Shown here one piece after another: positions 45,981 to 58,182 of a stretch of 64,000 bases of DNA (position 1 is the stretch's first letter; each line of letters opens with the position of its first letter). The notes under the pieces were generated by a model. That model did no database searches. It saw only the letters and a program-made list of their open reading frames with translations, and was not told the DNA's origin. Made by a program: the position numbers and the translations under genes. This DNA comes from Phytophthora hibernalis (lineage: Eukaryota; Oomycota; Peronosporomycetes; Peronosporales; Peronosporaceae), in assembly GCA_012656075.1 (NCBI GenBank), contig JAAKBF010000156.1:62001-126000 (forward strand). Reading direction: 5' to 3'.

Positions 45981-48210
45981 ATGGTCTCCAAGGGCCCAGT
46001 AGACGCCAATTCCGCCAGACAGCGCCACTCCAACTGCGCCACGCTGCACATGGCGTCCAAACCCGAGAAGAAGCGTCAGCTGTTCTGGCGCAACGTGGTC
46101 AAACAGTTCAACTTCACGGACCAATCAGAGCGCGAGCTGCTATTGTCATTGACAGACGGTATCTGTTGGATGCAAATGCTCGTTCTACCCAGAGACTTTG
46201 TGCGTCGTCATCGGGAGATCTACTTCCTCATCTCCACGCCAGAGTACGAGCGCTCGGGTGCCATCGGACGCGACGTCACGCGCACCTTCAGCATTTTCGA
46301 GCGCAGTCGCCAACCCCAACAGCAGCTTGCGGCCCAGCAGAGCGCGCTTTTTCGCGTACTTAACGCAATTGCTGAAGCTGAAGACGGCTACTGCCAAGGG
46401 ATGAACTTCATCGCTGCACTCTTCCTCGTGGAAGGCCTGGCCGAGGCCGACGCCTACGCGCTGTTTCTCTATATGCTGAAAAAGCGCCACCTCGCCGGCC
46501 TGTATCATCGCAGCTCCACGTTCTTGGACGAGTATCTACAGCATTTTGAGCAAATGTTCCTCCGAGACCTGCCCAAGCTGCACGCCCATCTGCTGAAGCA
46601 AGGCTTCGCCATCCCCATGTACGGCATCGAGTGGTTCACGACGCTCTTCTCCTTGTCCACCAAGACAGACCTCGCGTGCGCCATCTTTGATCTCTTCTTC
46701 GTGGGTGTGCAGGACATTTTCTTACGCACAGGCCTAGCCATCCTCAAGCTGCTGGAAGCCAAACTCATGTGTATGACCTTCGAGGACTTCTTGCGCGACT
46801 TCAAGCCTTTAGTGCGGGAGCTGGACCCGTATCATGTTATTCTACAGGCGCTCGCACTTCGACCGAACCCCAATATGTATCAGGGGACACTACCGCACAC
46901 GTGTCTCGCGAACATTTTCTACGCACGGCAGGTGCAGTGGTTCGTACGTGCAGCGACAGTGGTGCCTCCAGCAGTGATGGCAGCAGTTCAGACGGCGACG
47001 AAGAGCCAGGATCGTCGCTGGGAGACTTTGGCTTGCACCGGACATTACCTCCCGAGATGGCCGAAGCTATCCGCTCAGGCAACGGATCCCTTGTGCGTCG
47101 TTTGTGGGAGGCACACGTGATTCATCGCCACAACAGTGCTACTGCTGGTACAGTGCTGGCTAACGAGATTCTTCACTTCGCCATTTGGTATGGACGGGTG
47201 GCCGTTGCGTGTCTGGCGATCGATCGTTGCAGTGCCGACATCGACAATCGGGACGACACCGGTCTGACGCCTCTGCATTTTAGTGTAATTCGGAATCAAC
47301 CCGACATGGTTCGTCTACTGCTTGCCCACGGAGCACGGATGCAGGGGCCCGCGTGAGACGGCTATCGCCGCTGGAATTGGCTCATCGCTGGAAGCGGGTG
47401 ACACGACGGCGGCTCGGCTTGTACTAGAAAAAGAGGAGGTGTGCTTGTACTGCAACTCTAAGTTCGACATGTTGGCTCTTGAGACAGCAGTGTGTGGTCA
47501 CTGCGAGTTTCGCTACTGCTGCAAACCGCAGCATGCTCTTTGTATCTTCAAACACCAGTGTCCGCGAGCAAACCGCTCTGATGGTGGTCGTGTTCGCGGA
47601 TTCAGCAGGGATCGTCGGCATTCCGAACCATCAATGGCGATGCTGAATATTTCCGATGACAGTGGAGACAGCAACAACGACGAGGAGACTCCGGCGGAAT
47701 TACCAGAACTGCCCCGTTGTCGATCAAGGGGTCCAGCACGTCAACCGCAACATCCGTCTCAACGCGCAGTCGGGTTGGGAGCAGCGTTACCCTAAGTCGT
47801 AGTGTCTCCGAGTCGTCCTCGCTCGAGTTGTTGAGCTCACCAACAGCGATGTCATGGCTTGCGTCGCCCCGCTTTCTGGACGATATTGTTGTCAAAACTG
47901 CTGATCCAGGACAGGATGCCAACGACACCAAAACTCAAACAAGTGACCACACATCGACTCGGCAGACATGGCATGTGGCCACACGGCCTTTACTTGAATT
48001 CCCCGACCGCCCGGAATGGTACTGCAACGCTCGTGAGTGTCACTTTGTCTTCGCGCTTTTGCGCAGGCAGCAGAGTGCTCACGTTGTGCTGGGTATTTCT
48101 GCTCCGAGCACGTTAACAGTAAAACTAAGCATTGCCTCGAGTGTCGGCGAGATACCATACGCTCTCCCCGTTCATCCACAACGAGAACCGCTAAGGCAGC
48201 CTTACGGTAG
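45981..48210 (+). CDS. TBC Rab-GAP with ankyrin repeats and FYVE-like zinc finger, frame breaks
   Basis: The N-terminal TBC domain has both catalytic fingers: IGRDVTR (Arg101) and YCQG (Gln139), with WFTTLFS and LDPYHVILQAL, so it should stimulate GTP hydrolysis by a Rab. After an acidic Ser/Asp-rich linker come ankyrin repeats (NEILHFAIWYGRVAVACLAI, TPLHFSVIRNQPDMVRLLL), a Cys/His cluster (VCLYCNSKFDM...CGHCEFRYCC), a Ser-rich region, and a C-terminal zinc finger of FYVE type (WYCNARECHFVF then CSRCAGYFCSEH and CLEC). Frame changes at 46939-46940, near 47342-47357, 47712-47715 and near 48065; most need one added base. Stop TAG at 48208-48210. A later start at MASKPEKK (46053) is possible. 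Probably a lipid-targeted endosomal Rab regulator. Confidence 0.75.
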
Positions 48211-48331
48211 ACTAGCACATTGGGGCTAGATTCAGTATTATCCACGACTACGTGTACATCCAGGTTAATGAAGAACGAACAAAGTTTGAATGAGAATTTT
48301 GTTTATTCGTACACCACGAGCGATTGCTCGT

Positions 48332-51300
48332 CTATCTCCAGGTCACTGCTGCTAACGCTGCTTGACCTTGAACGGGGGCCTGGCAAGACTTTTCCGCCGA
48401 CTCAAGCACGCTAGCTCGGACGCCGGGTTGTTCGCTGTCGGCCTCCAATCCTGCATCCGCCGCACCTTCACTATTACTATTGTTATCATCCTCCGGGATC
48501 GTACGGAACGAGTTGAATTTGGCTGGGTTATGCCTGGCAAGGCCTGGTACCGCAACGCCCTCGTCCTCGCAGCCGCACATTGAGTCAAGGCGCGCTCTCC
48601 TGCTGGGGCCCGATTCATCTTCCTGTTCATACTGTCGCTGTAGTGCATCATGTTCCTCTCGCATCTGATCTGCAACGACACCTTCCTCGAAACGCGCCTG
48701 TTTGAGGCGCTGCAGCTCCTGCTCGTAGTGCGCAACGTTCGATTTCAAATTTGACATGCACTCGTCAATATCCGGGAACATGGTGTACATGAGGTCCCAG
48801 AGCGGCGCCACGATTTTCTGCGCGAAGAAAAGCTGACCTTCAACCATCTTCAGTGGGTCATCAATATTCCTGTACGAGATCGGGATGTTTTCAGCCTGTT
48901 CCAATAGTGCCTGGTACGCAAATTCCTTCGAGATCATGTTGCTCCACTTCAGAGCCACCGGCTTCGGGAATACTTGACCTGACAGGTCGCTCGCATGCAC
49001 AAGAGTCTTCACGAGGAACATTCGATCCTCAACAGTACCATTGTAGGCCCAGCCACCCTTAGTTGACCGAGCACTAGCGGTACGGCCAAGCGCGCTCTTG
49101 GCACCAGAAGTAGAGTGGAAACTGTTCGGTGCAGATCCACTTGTGCTTCCACGGGGAGTACCTGCTACAGAGCCTTCAGGCTGCATCACAGCATCACGCA
49201 ACACGTTCAGGATCTCTGAGCCGCGACTTCCTTGATCCTTAGAGGTCGTAATTTCAAGCATTGGCTTCGCTCCACTACTTGTTGCAATGATTGCAGTGAC
49301 ACTAGAGTTATCACGCTTAGCCGACGAGATCGCTGTTGTGTCAACATGATGGCTTGTCGGGCGGAGTACCTTCTCGATCGCCTCCAGGAACTTGAAATGG
49401 TTTGCCATATCCGTGCCCAAGATAGCGGTGATCACCATTTTACGCAGGTGGCGATAGTCAACAGGAGTCAGGTTCTGCAGGATATTAGCATTTTTCTCCT
49501 TGGAAATCAAGCGGAATGTCGTGTAAGCGTGATGGTGCTCCAAAACTGACTCATCGCTATAAAGCATCGCCAGCTGCGAGCCAGATACAACCTCGAAATC
49601 ATTCGTGTGGCCAGGATGGTCTACATCGTGACCCAGTGAAGCAATTAAGCAGGCTGCGATGTCCAACGGATGGAGCAATTGGCCTGCGTCGGTTGTACTC
49701 AGCAGGAGGTACGACGCGTGAACCACCGAGAAGGCGTGCAAAAATTGTGGAACGGATTCGGGTGGTAGTGCTCCCTCATTGCCACAATAAAGTTCTGCAA
49801 GCAGTGCTTCGTTGTGTGTAGTACCTCTTCCACCTTGAAGTCGAGATACATCTCTTCCAGCAGCTTTGGTAGTGCAGACGATTCCGTGGTAAACACATTA
49901 AAATCCCAGGAAGGAAAACGTGAGCCTGGTGGCGCACTGAAGAGCAAACCAGACGGAATGCTCTCATTGCTTCCAACGAATTCGTACCCCAATCGACCGG
50001 ACTGGTGGTGCTTGCCGACCACTGCGTGGCTAAGACGCTGGGCAGTCTGCACGGTAAGAACATTATCACTTAAATCGTCCTTGCCGTCCGTTAGAGTCGA
50101 CAGAGCTGACTGCTCAACTTGAGTCTCAAGCTTGGCAGCTGCTGCGCATTCGGGGCAGTCCGCGACGTGTCGATTGCTGGGGACCAATGAATTCCGAAGG
50201 CAGGCTTCTGGGTGCCCGCGAGGTGCGGCTGCATAGCTCGTATAACACTCAAGCAGGTTCACCTGACTTCGAGCTCGCTTCGCCAGAACCTGCTCTGCAC
50301 GCGTATCCGCTAGCAACTTGATGTACTCGATCTCATTACTGCGTCGACGAAGAATCACTGCAACTTCACACGCAAATGCTTCAAGCGCACACTCATCGTC
50401 AAACGTAAAACCTGTCGACAATCCTGCAGTGATCCCATTTGGCACTTCACTCTCCACCTTGTTGATGATTTCCAGCACAGCAATAGGTCGGCTGCTACCA
50501 GCAGAAACTCCTTCGTTGGTTTGTGAAGATTCTTGAATGCCCACAGGAACGTAGAGCACACAACGTGAGTTTACACCTCGACGCTGGTCTGTCATCCAGT
50601 TGTAGCGACGATCCGCCGTTGGGTTCCGAACATTGAGCGTTTGCTGCGTCGTCGCTGCAAGGCCCAGCATGCTCGCTCGAAGAGGAATCCGAAGTGTCTC
50701 GTCGTAGTAGCTAGAAGACAGCGACCAAAGCTCTTCCGTGTCCCAATCCACCATAAAAGCGACACCCGCTCAGCCTTGGTAATATGACAAGCACCATCGA
50801 TCACTCCGTCGACAAGGTTCAGCACCGTGTCCTCCGTATCCGACGAGCTAATAATGTGCAGCAGGGCTTTCTGAGTGCGCTCTGACAGCAGTACATCGTG
50901 AAACTCGATACATTTGCGCATGCACGAGCTCAAAATCGGCCCCAACCAGGTCAGCAGCTTCACATGGAGATCATCCATCACACGTCGAGTAGGTCGTGAC
51001 GTCGTCGCTTCAATGATCGCGTACACCGCGTCATGCTCCATCAGCGGCACGCAGAAAAGCTTTTGTCCCTGAAATTCTTGTGCCAAGTCCACTTCAGGAT
51101 CGTATCCTTCTTCACAGCTAAAATCCTCCAGGAACTGTGCTACCCTCGAATCCAGCGCCTCCCCTACGAGTCCTCGTGACGGAGCCAGCCCAGACTCTGT
51201 CGGGTTGCCGCGCGTGATGCGGGACATACTCTGCGAGTTCTGATCCACCAGAAAGACCGCAGCCCCTACCGCACCGAGATCGTCCTGTAAAAAGTCCAGC

Positions 51301-51758
51301 AGCAGTCGAATCATGAGCACCACGTCGTTCAGATCCAGAATTCTCTGTACCAGCTCCCAAAAGGCTCGATGTTTCTGTTCCATCAAGTAGCGGTCGTCAC
51401 CATCGTCATCCTCCTTATCCACGTTCGACGGGCCTCCCACACACGACATGAGCCACGTTAACAAACCGTTCACGACCGAGAGCGGAGAGGTGCTGGAAGC
51501 TCTTCTCCTGTCCTGATTACCCGTATCCACATTACCGAACCGGATTCCTGTCGTGCATAATGGTGCGTTGGGACTCGCGGTGTTCTGGTCACTTTCGCGT
51601 CGACGGCGTCGACCAGGCGTTTGGTGCAGGAGCTCGTCACCGTCGTCGCTGTACTGCGAGGAGGAGACGGTCGTGTCGGACAGCGAGTGCAGCTTCTGCT
51701 TGGGTTTCTTCTTGTCGGGGGACATGGCGCTGGGTTCGCTGCTGAAGACGTTCCCCAT
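48332..51758 (-). CDS. GAF-domain cyclic nucleotide phosphodiesterase (PDE class I)
   Basis: Hydrolyses cAMP or cGMP. The N-terminus starts MGNVF, with Gly2 as a possible myristoylation site, though the context is not ideal. Two GAF-type regions follow: the first about residues 130-290 (GAVGAAVFLVDQNSQS, KLFCVPLMEHDAVYAIIEA) and the second across the first frame break (VDWDTEELWSL, CVLYVPVG, IAVLEIINK). The catalytic domain has HYHPNPFHNF joined to LHAFSVVHASYLL (first metal His), ASLGHDVDHPGHTN (metal HD), LGTDMANHF, HASDLSGQ and a conserved GQLFFAQKIVAPLW. Frame changes at 50755-50758 (AAAA) and 49740-49744 (A5), both one base short. C-terminal tail acidic and poorly conserved. Nucleotide specificity is not readable. 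Confidence 0.88.
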
Positions 51759-52004
51759 TTGTGTGGCTTTAGTATCTGTCGTTTTGTTATCTGTGCTTGA
51801 CCCTGCGCTCGTTAAAGTGGCGGCGTGTCGCGGGTTTCAGTGGAAAAGTGGAACAAGTAGACTCGCGCTTTTGCTCATGGACGGCCTTCAAGTACACTCG
51901 CTCAGCTCACTTGAAACTGGAGTGCGCACTCGATGGTCCCCTTGCAGTGTCGCTCCCTGAGAGCGAATGCCGCCGCGAGCAAAAACTGACCTTCGGGGCG
52001 TCGC

Positions 52005-52540
52005 ATGCCGAAGCTGCTGCTCTATGTGCTTGTCCCTATCGCCTTACACTTCGTTTTTGTATGCCTGAAAAATACCTCATTTCACGCTCTCCCATGAGGT
52101 ACCAATTGCTTCGTGACGATTTTGTCGATTTCCATCTCAGCCCAGAACAAGTTTTAGAGACGCGTAGGCGAGCAATCGCAAACGAGACTCATTCTGTGTT
52201 GCTGGTGCAGCGCGCTCCACGACTGAATATTTACTTTAAAGTACATGCAGACACTCGCGATCACCACAACGAGGTTATGCCGCCTTCTAACCCCCTTCAA
52301 ACTCGTTTCAACGAGGTATTTCGAAGCAGTTTCCAGAAAATAGAATGTGAACTTGTCTCAACCAAGGTTTCTTTCGCGACACATCAAACGTCGCCACCGA
52401 CCACATTACATGTAATGCAGCGACGTTTGCCCGCTGGACGTGCATCGGGTTGCAATGAACTCGACCTGACCTTCCACACTCCAGTTATCGCACTGGAATT
52501 TTACAATGAGGTCCTTACATGGACCTCGTGGCCAGCTTGA
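52005..52540 (+). CDS. Small secreted or membrane-anchored protein, unknown
   Basis: Starts MPKLLLYVLVPIALHFVFVC, a signal peptide or signal anchor, from ATG 52005. The frame ends after 30 codons at 52095-52097 but continues one frame over (RYQLLRDDFVDFHL) if the CCC at 52091-52093 is one base short, as seen in many genes here. The rest is about 150 residues without a recognised domain, Thr/Ser/His-rich, ending SWPA. No clear RxLR-dEER pair. An alternative is the open frame from 51797 without a signal peptide. Moderate doubt that it is a gene. Confidence 0.4.
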
Positions 52541-52808
52541 TGAGACGGATGGCACCGCATTTCCATGCCGCACCGCAAGACCGACGCCCCGCGCGGCAGA
52601 ATGCAAATCGGCGCGGTCGTGCCCTTTCTTGAGATATTGTCAAGAACGAATGCGAAAATGAATGGTAATTTCAACTAACAAGCATCGTCTACAGCTTACC
52701 GGTGCAACGTTGGAGACGGGCCCAGGTGACCGCACACTGCGACGAGCTCTGCGAAGAAGTCATCGTGGGGTGGCAGCACCTTCGCAGGGCACCGGAACGA
52801 AGCGGCTA

Positions 52809-53513
52809 TCAAATCTGCAGCCACGTGAGCAACCCGACGGCGGTCGTGGCTGGAGACGGCAGGAACTCCACGAGTCCGTCCTTCCAGCGACAGGACTCGT
52901 CGTAGAGGAACTCCATGCTCTTGAGCAGCGACGGGTGCAGCATGTCGGGCTCGTTCTCGTAAAGCCACATGACGCCGGCCCAGACCACGGTCGCCAGCAG
53001 CGGGTACACGTGTTTGAACTGGTACTGCGCGAACGGTTGGTAGCCCTTGGCCGCCAGCACGCGCACCACGCTGATGAGCGTACGCGACATCAAGTACATG
53101 ACGATCTGGAAGTTGACGCTCGAGTAGCGACCCCACACCAGGTAACCACCGACGGCGCCCGCAACAGCCGCGTGCCAGTGCGCGCCAGGCTTCCCACCCC
53201 GAAGCCACGTGCTGTCCCAATGCGTGCTGCTTGTGAGCGCTCAGCACCGCCAGTACCGCCTTGTACACGCCCACGAACAGTGCCAAGTTCTTGCTGTGCT
53301 CAAACGTGAGACGCACGACGCCCCGCAGCTTGTCCCGGATCGAACCCTTTTGGAAGAGGAAAATCATCACCATGGCTAACCACACAAGAGCTGTTAACTA
53401 GGAACTAGACAGCATACAAACGAGGCTCACGTACCGTGCGGGGCGCGCACCTTGGTACCGTAGAAGGAGCCATTGCGGACGCCGCGCAGAATCGCCAGCA
53501 CCGCGTCCTGCAT
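52809..53513 (-). CDS. PXMP4: Peroxisomal membrane protein 4 (PXMP4/PMP24), Tim17-family fold
   Basis: Two exons: 53435-53513 and 52809-53375, intron GTACGT..TAG. Exon 1 gives MQDAVLAILRGVRNGSFYGTKVRAPH, then splices to AMVMIFLFQKGS, matching the RAPHALVMTFLFRNGS stretch of human PXMP4. Later blocks include LTFEHSKNLALFVGVYK, GYLVWGRYSSVNFQIVMYLMSR, GYQP and YPLLATVVWAGVMWLYE with HPSLLKSMEFLYDES. Four hydrophobic segments, as expected for this peroxisomal membrane protein of unknown transport role. The frame changes between 53205 and 53230 (GGGG region); the shift equals one extra or two missing bases. The end at EFLPSP... fits family length, about 235 residues. Confidence 0.85.
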
Positions 53514-53630
53514 ACCTTCTCGAGGTGAGCTCAAAAGTTTTAGTACCGGTACGGTAAATGTTAAACCGGCGGAATCGGTCGCTGATTGGTTAGAGCTTAT
53601 CCTATATCAGTATGTATGACGTTGAAGTTG

Positions 53631-56567
53631 CTAGCCTGTCTTGAGCTGTTCGTATGCCTGGGTGACGCGCATGTAGGCCCAGCTTAGTTCCTGTTGCCAC
53701 AATGCAGGCAATGCAGCGGATAGTGCGTGCCATTTATCCGGATGCCACTCCAGAGACCGCCTGTGGTAGGCGCGGCGGATGACTGCGCGGCTCGTCTCGC
53801 CTTCGTTCAGACCCAGCAACGCCCAGGCGCTCATGTCAGCACGCGGGACGTCCATGTTGCTACTGTAGCGATGATACTGTCAGTCAGTGAAGGGGCAGAC
53901 ATAAATGAAGAGAAGATACGTACGTGAACAGGTCGTAGAGCGGGCGTGGTAGGGCAAAGAGAAGACTCTGAGGAGGAGAGAAGCCGCTGAAGCTGAGACC
54001 GCCGAGGTTATCGACCCAGTACTGTCCGCAAGAGATGGCGTTGACATGAAATGCACGTGGCAAAAGCAGTTTTTGTGTCTCATGTTGTTGAAGGCCACAC
54101 GCACGGGGTAGTGGAGATCTAGCACTGCACTGGAAACGGGTGAACAGCTCGTCGCATCGAGTTTTCAGAGCTTGAGCAGCGAGGTCGGGGTGCACAAGAA
54201 CTCGCGCAACTTCTTCGGTGACACCTTCTCCTGCTCGAAATGCGAGGGTAAACTCTCCAGCAGCAGTAAATTGCAGGTTCGAGAAGATGGCGGAACCGTT
54301 GGCTATCGTGGCATATGACGACCCTTGCATTGTTGGCTGCTGGTGGATGCAGTCCTGCTGTTGGTCGTGGCTCCCGGTAAATATCGCGCTCACGTGTACA
54401 ACATGGTTGGCATGAGCCTGGAACTGGACACTCTCGACCATGGGATCACCGTACTGGTCGATCACGTTCAGCACGAGTTGCAGTGGGCACATGGGGCGAA
54501 GCTCCGGGCAATTGTAGGATGAGTGGGCAATCCTTAAAGCCGCAGGATGCGCCACTGCTAGTCGACACTCCCTCACGAGCTGGCTGTTATCTTGAGTGCG
54601 AAGAAGCAACCGTGACTGTCGAATGTGGTGTGCAAGACAACGACCTGGAGTCGTTGATATTGCTCCAGCACACACTTGGGCCACCATGTGCAACGGTACA
54701 CCCAGAGATGTGGGCACTTCCTGAGCACACCTCGCAGGCGCGATACTCGCTGCTGATCGGCATAGCACAATCAAGTTCGTTTCATCCATCCCGAAGGGAG
54801 CCTCAATAGCGCAGGCTGCGGGTGCGGATGTGGTTGCTCCTCGACACAAGGCCACTTTCGCGGACGGGCGGTTCGCAATTCGGGAAATCACCGTCTTGAC
54901 ACATGACGCAGGAGCTGTACTTTCAGCTTGCTGGCAAAGTGAAACTTTCAGTTCATCATCGTAGTATAATGGAGAGATCTTGAAGCAGCGAGCAGGCTCC
55001 AAGTTCCGTGCACCATGGCAAAGCTGAGCTGCTATGCTTCCTGAAGCTGAGGCGGCGGATTGAAGACACTCTGTCACACATTCTGCGGGGCGCAGGGACT
55101 CGGTTTGACGGCAGGCAGCCACAGCATCATCGATACCCAGTCGCTGCACATTGATAAATCTCCGAAGTAAATTAAGGCACAACTGGGGTGCATCCGACGC
55201 AGCTTGCTGGCAGAGCTGTACACGAAGTTTGACCGAAAGCGATTGATTGTGCTCCGTATCTGCCAAACACTGACTTGGTGCGTCCGACATGGCCTGCTCA
55301 CATAGCTTAACAGCAGCGGCGGATTCTGTCATGTCCAGGCCGCTTGAACCATTTAGCGACACTGCTCGCTGAAGAAGTAACCGGGCTTTTGAAGCACAGC
55401 TTGTAGGGTAGAGCGAGAAGAAGATTCCATCTTCAGAATGCTCAACCGGCATTGTGGAAGCCGCACAGAGACGTAGAGCTTGATCAGCAGTGAAAACGCG
55501 AACTGGGAAGACGCACACACTCAATCACGGTGGTGGTATCTTTTGCGCGGCGACACAAGTTAGCCACAAGCGTACCGAATTCTGTTGTCGGAGAAACGAT
55601 GATGGATCGGAAGGCAGCAACATTCGTGCATGAACTTTAACCTTCAGAGCACAGTCAATCGGGATAATTGCAGTATCCGCAATAACATCCTTGCATAATG
55701 ATATTTGGGCATCTTGATCCATCCAGCCGAGCTTTTGCTGCGCTTCCAAGAAGCAAATGGAAGCAGCATCAGCACTGGAAGCCCCAGCACAAACTTCAGC
55801 GATAGTAGTCGGTGGAATACGTTTCTTGCCGAGTATGGAGGCGCACTTCACAAGAGTCGACAGATGTGTGCCATCCCCGATGTATCTGCAGAGAAGGAGG
55901 GTGGCAATCTCACTGCTTGCCCTGAATCTCAGATGAGGTTGAGCTTGTTTTACGCATTGCCTCAAAGCAGCTACTTCCCCTCAAAACCTCTGCAGAGTTC
56001 TGTAGCAGTCTCGAGTGCGTCATGAGCATCTCGTTTGCTGAGTGTTTTGCTCATCACAAGCCAGAGGAGCATGCACTTGGCTGGACGGTCGTCTTGGGCA
56101 TGCCAGCACATTCGTACGAGCGGGATCGTAGCAGCTACTGTTTTCAGCTCTACTTCGTCACTGGAAGCGGAGGCGGAAATCAGTATCTGTTGTCGCTCTT
56201 GTGCAGATATTGCCAGCCAACACTTCGCTGGACCTGTATTCTGTGCCCCTGAGCACAGCTGAACAATTGACGCACCACGTAGCAGATCAATTCGTGATGC
56301 GAACTTTGCACCCTGCAAAGCTCTCCCTGCCAAGGCCAATTTCGCACATTGACCAGGTGCAGTTGGATCTGTGCTTTTGTTGAGACCGTGTGAAAGATCT
56401 GGGCACAACTGCTCTTGCTGGGCCTGTGTGAAAGATCTGGGCACACTGCGAATGCACTTAATCCACGGTTCATTGGCGTTTGCAGCTCCTGCAACATGAA
56501 GAGATGGCAGGATAATAAGAAGTACCCACAGAGCAAGATTTCGTCTCACCTGCCGAGCATGCTGCAT
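53631..56567 (-). CDS. Secreted Cys-repeat protein with C-terminal J domain
   Basis: Starts at MQHARQVRRN (ATG 56567) with a signal peptide (LALWVLLIILPSLHVAGAANA). The body is a tandem array of roughly 35-45-residue units with the pattern (V/L)xLCxxAxSxAPxxC, for example LCQQAASDAPQLC, LCQQAESTAPASC, LCRGATTSAPAAC, LCRSAASIAPARC and VCAGAISTTPGRC. An immunoglobulin/filamin-like segment follows (LVLNVIDQYGDPMVESVQF ... AGEFTLAFRAG). An intron near 53872-53928 (GTACGT..CAG) joins DLFT to SNMDVPRADMSAW, and a J domain ends the protein, with HPDK in SLEWHPDKW and an AYEQL end. Frame breaks: 55977-55980 (CCCC), near 55585 and near 55505, where a stop lies in the ORF frame. Possibly an ER-lumen or secreted Hsp70 cofactor; inference. 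Confidence 0.7.
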
Positions 56568-56841
56568 GCTGACTGAGTGCCTCTTCACGGACAGTCCCCA
56601 ATTTCGTATTACGATCGACGACTCTCCGCTCGCTTTTACAATCACCTTCTTATTCACGTCTGCACTATTCGTTCTTGTGTTGCCAAACGCCTGTGGCTAT
56701 TGATCTCAGCATCACTGGTTGTCAATCAGCGTCGGAGTCAAGTCGAGATACCTTTCTAGCCTCGCCGAATCCAAGCGGTGTCTTCACGGAAATCTGCCTT
56801 ACGGGGCGTTACAGGACCAAGATGATGCTAGTTTCGGGTTG

Positions 56842-57920
56842 CTAGATCTCCTTCGGCGGAGACAAGTCGCTAAAATACGGGTGGACCATAGCATCAGCCG
56901 CGGTGATTCGCTTTGCCGGGTCGTACTGCAGCATCTGCTCTAGCAAGTCCACGCCATCCGCGTCCAGCGTCGGCACAAGGTGCGCCAAGCTTTCCGGCGT
57001 CGGGTATACAGGGAAGTCCCGCTGTAAACACACACAAGTTTAGATAAACGGTAGCGAAACACGACGGGAAAGAACGAAACATGTCCTCACTCGATAATCC
57101 GGGAGCTCCACGATTGCGGGGTAAATCTCGACCGTAGGCGTGCCAAGCAGACGGAAGATGCGGTCGAGCTGGTCAGTCTCCGACGTGCCTGCAAACAGCG
57201 GACCGCCGTTCGCCATCTCGGCGAAAATGCAGCCCACGCTCCAGATGTCAACAGGTGTCGAGTATTTCCTACAACCAAGCGGTCAGATCCGCAACACCAG
57301 GAATTCAAAATGATGGGAAACGTACCGCGATCCCATGAGGACATCAGGCGCGCGATACCAAAGCGTCACGACCTCGTGCGTGTAGCTTCTCACAGGGATG
57401 CCGAACGCACGCGCCAGACCAAAGTCAGCGAGCTTCAGCTCTCCCTCGCGGTTGATCAGCAAGTTCTGCGGCTTCAGATCGCTATCACACACTACCAGTT
57501 AGCACATTACTTCTAACAATGGGCACATACAGCCAATAAGACCCACCGATGCAGCACACGATGCTGGTGGCAGTAGGCGATGCCGCGCAGGAGCTGGTAC
57601 AGGAAGGACTTGAGGATGGGCTTCTCCAGCCCCTTCTCGCAGACATCCAGGTACTTCTTCAGGTCCTGGTCCAGGTACTCGAACACGAGCGTGAGCTTCC
57701 GCTCGGTGTGCACGATGTTGTACAGGCGCACGATGTTGCAGTGCTGCAGCTCCTTGAGCAGCGAGATCTCGCGAATGGCCGTGCTGGGGATGCCCTCGTC
57801 TTCGGCCTCCAGGCGAATCTTCTTCAACGCGATCACCTCGCCCGTCACGCGGTCCTTGGCCTTGTACACCACGCCGTATGTGCCTTCGCCGACCTTCTCC
57901 AGCTTCTGGTACCGCTCCAT
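56842..57920 (-). CDS. PSTAIRE cyclin-dependent kinase (CDK1/2-like)
   Basis: Cell-cycle Ser/Thr kinase of 295 residues. Exons: 57547-57920, 57326-57481, 57091-57268, 56842-57021, all joining in frame. Motifs: GEGTYG glycine loop, ALKKIRL (VAIK lysine), GIPSTAIREISLLKEL (cyclin-binding PSTAIRE), VLHRDLKPQNLL (HRD split by the first intron), LADFGLARAFG (DFG), T-loop threonine in SYTHEVVTLWYRAPD, and VDIWSVGCIFAEM. The usual APE is APD here. Length and PSTAIRE match CDK1/2 rather than other CDKs. No frame breaks. It lies head to tail with glycerate kinase. Confidence 0.92.
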
Positions 57921-58182
57921 GGACTCGGGCGTGTGCGGGTGGCTATGCCGAAGGCGTTTGGAAGGTATTATAATCTGACAGGCTCTGATCAGAGCGGTAA
58001 TTACCACCCACTTTCTTCTGTTGGGTGAATTTGTTGACTCGAAAACCCCGCTCGCGTTTTGTTCAATATCGAAAAGACACAAGTAAATAACCCACAGGTT
58101 AAACATTTAAAAGAGAGAAGAACCCAATGTAGAGCTGGGCGAAACAAGAACATGTCATTTTGAGCTGCTCTAAATTGAGCTT

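Noticed and set aside
52090..52130. RxLR effector motif in the small secreted protein
   Set aside because: RYQLLRDDF only loosely resembles RxLR and there is no dEER-type motif at a fitting distance.
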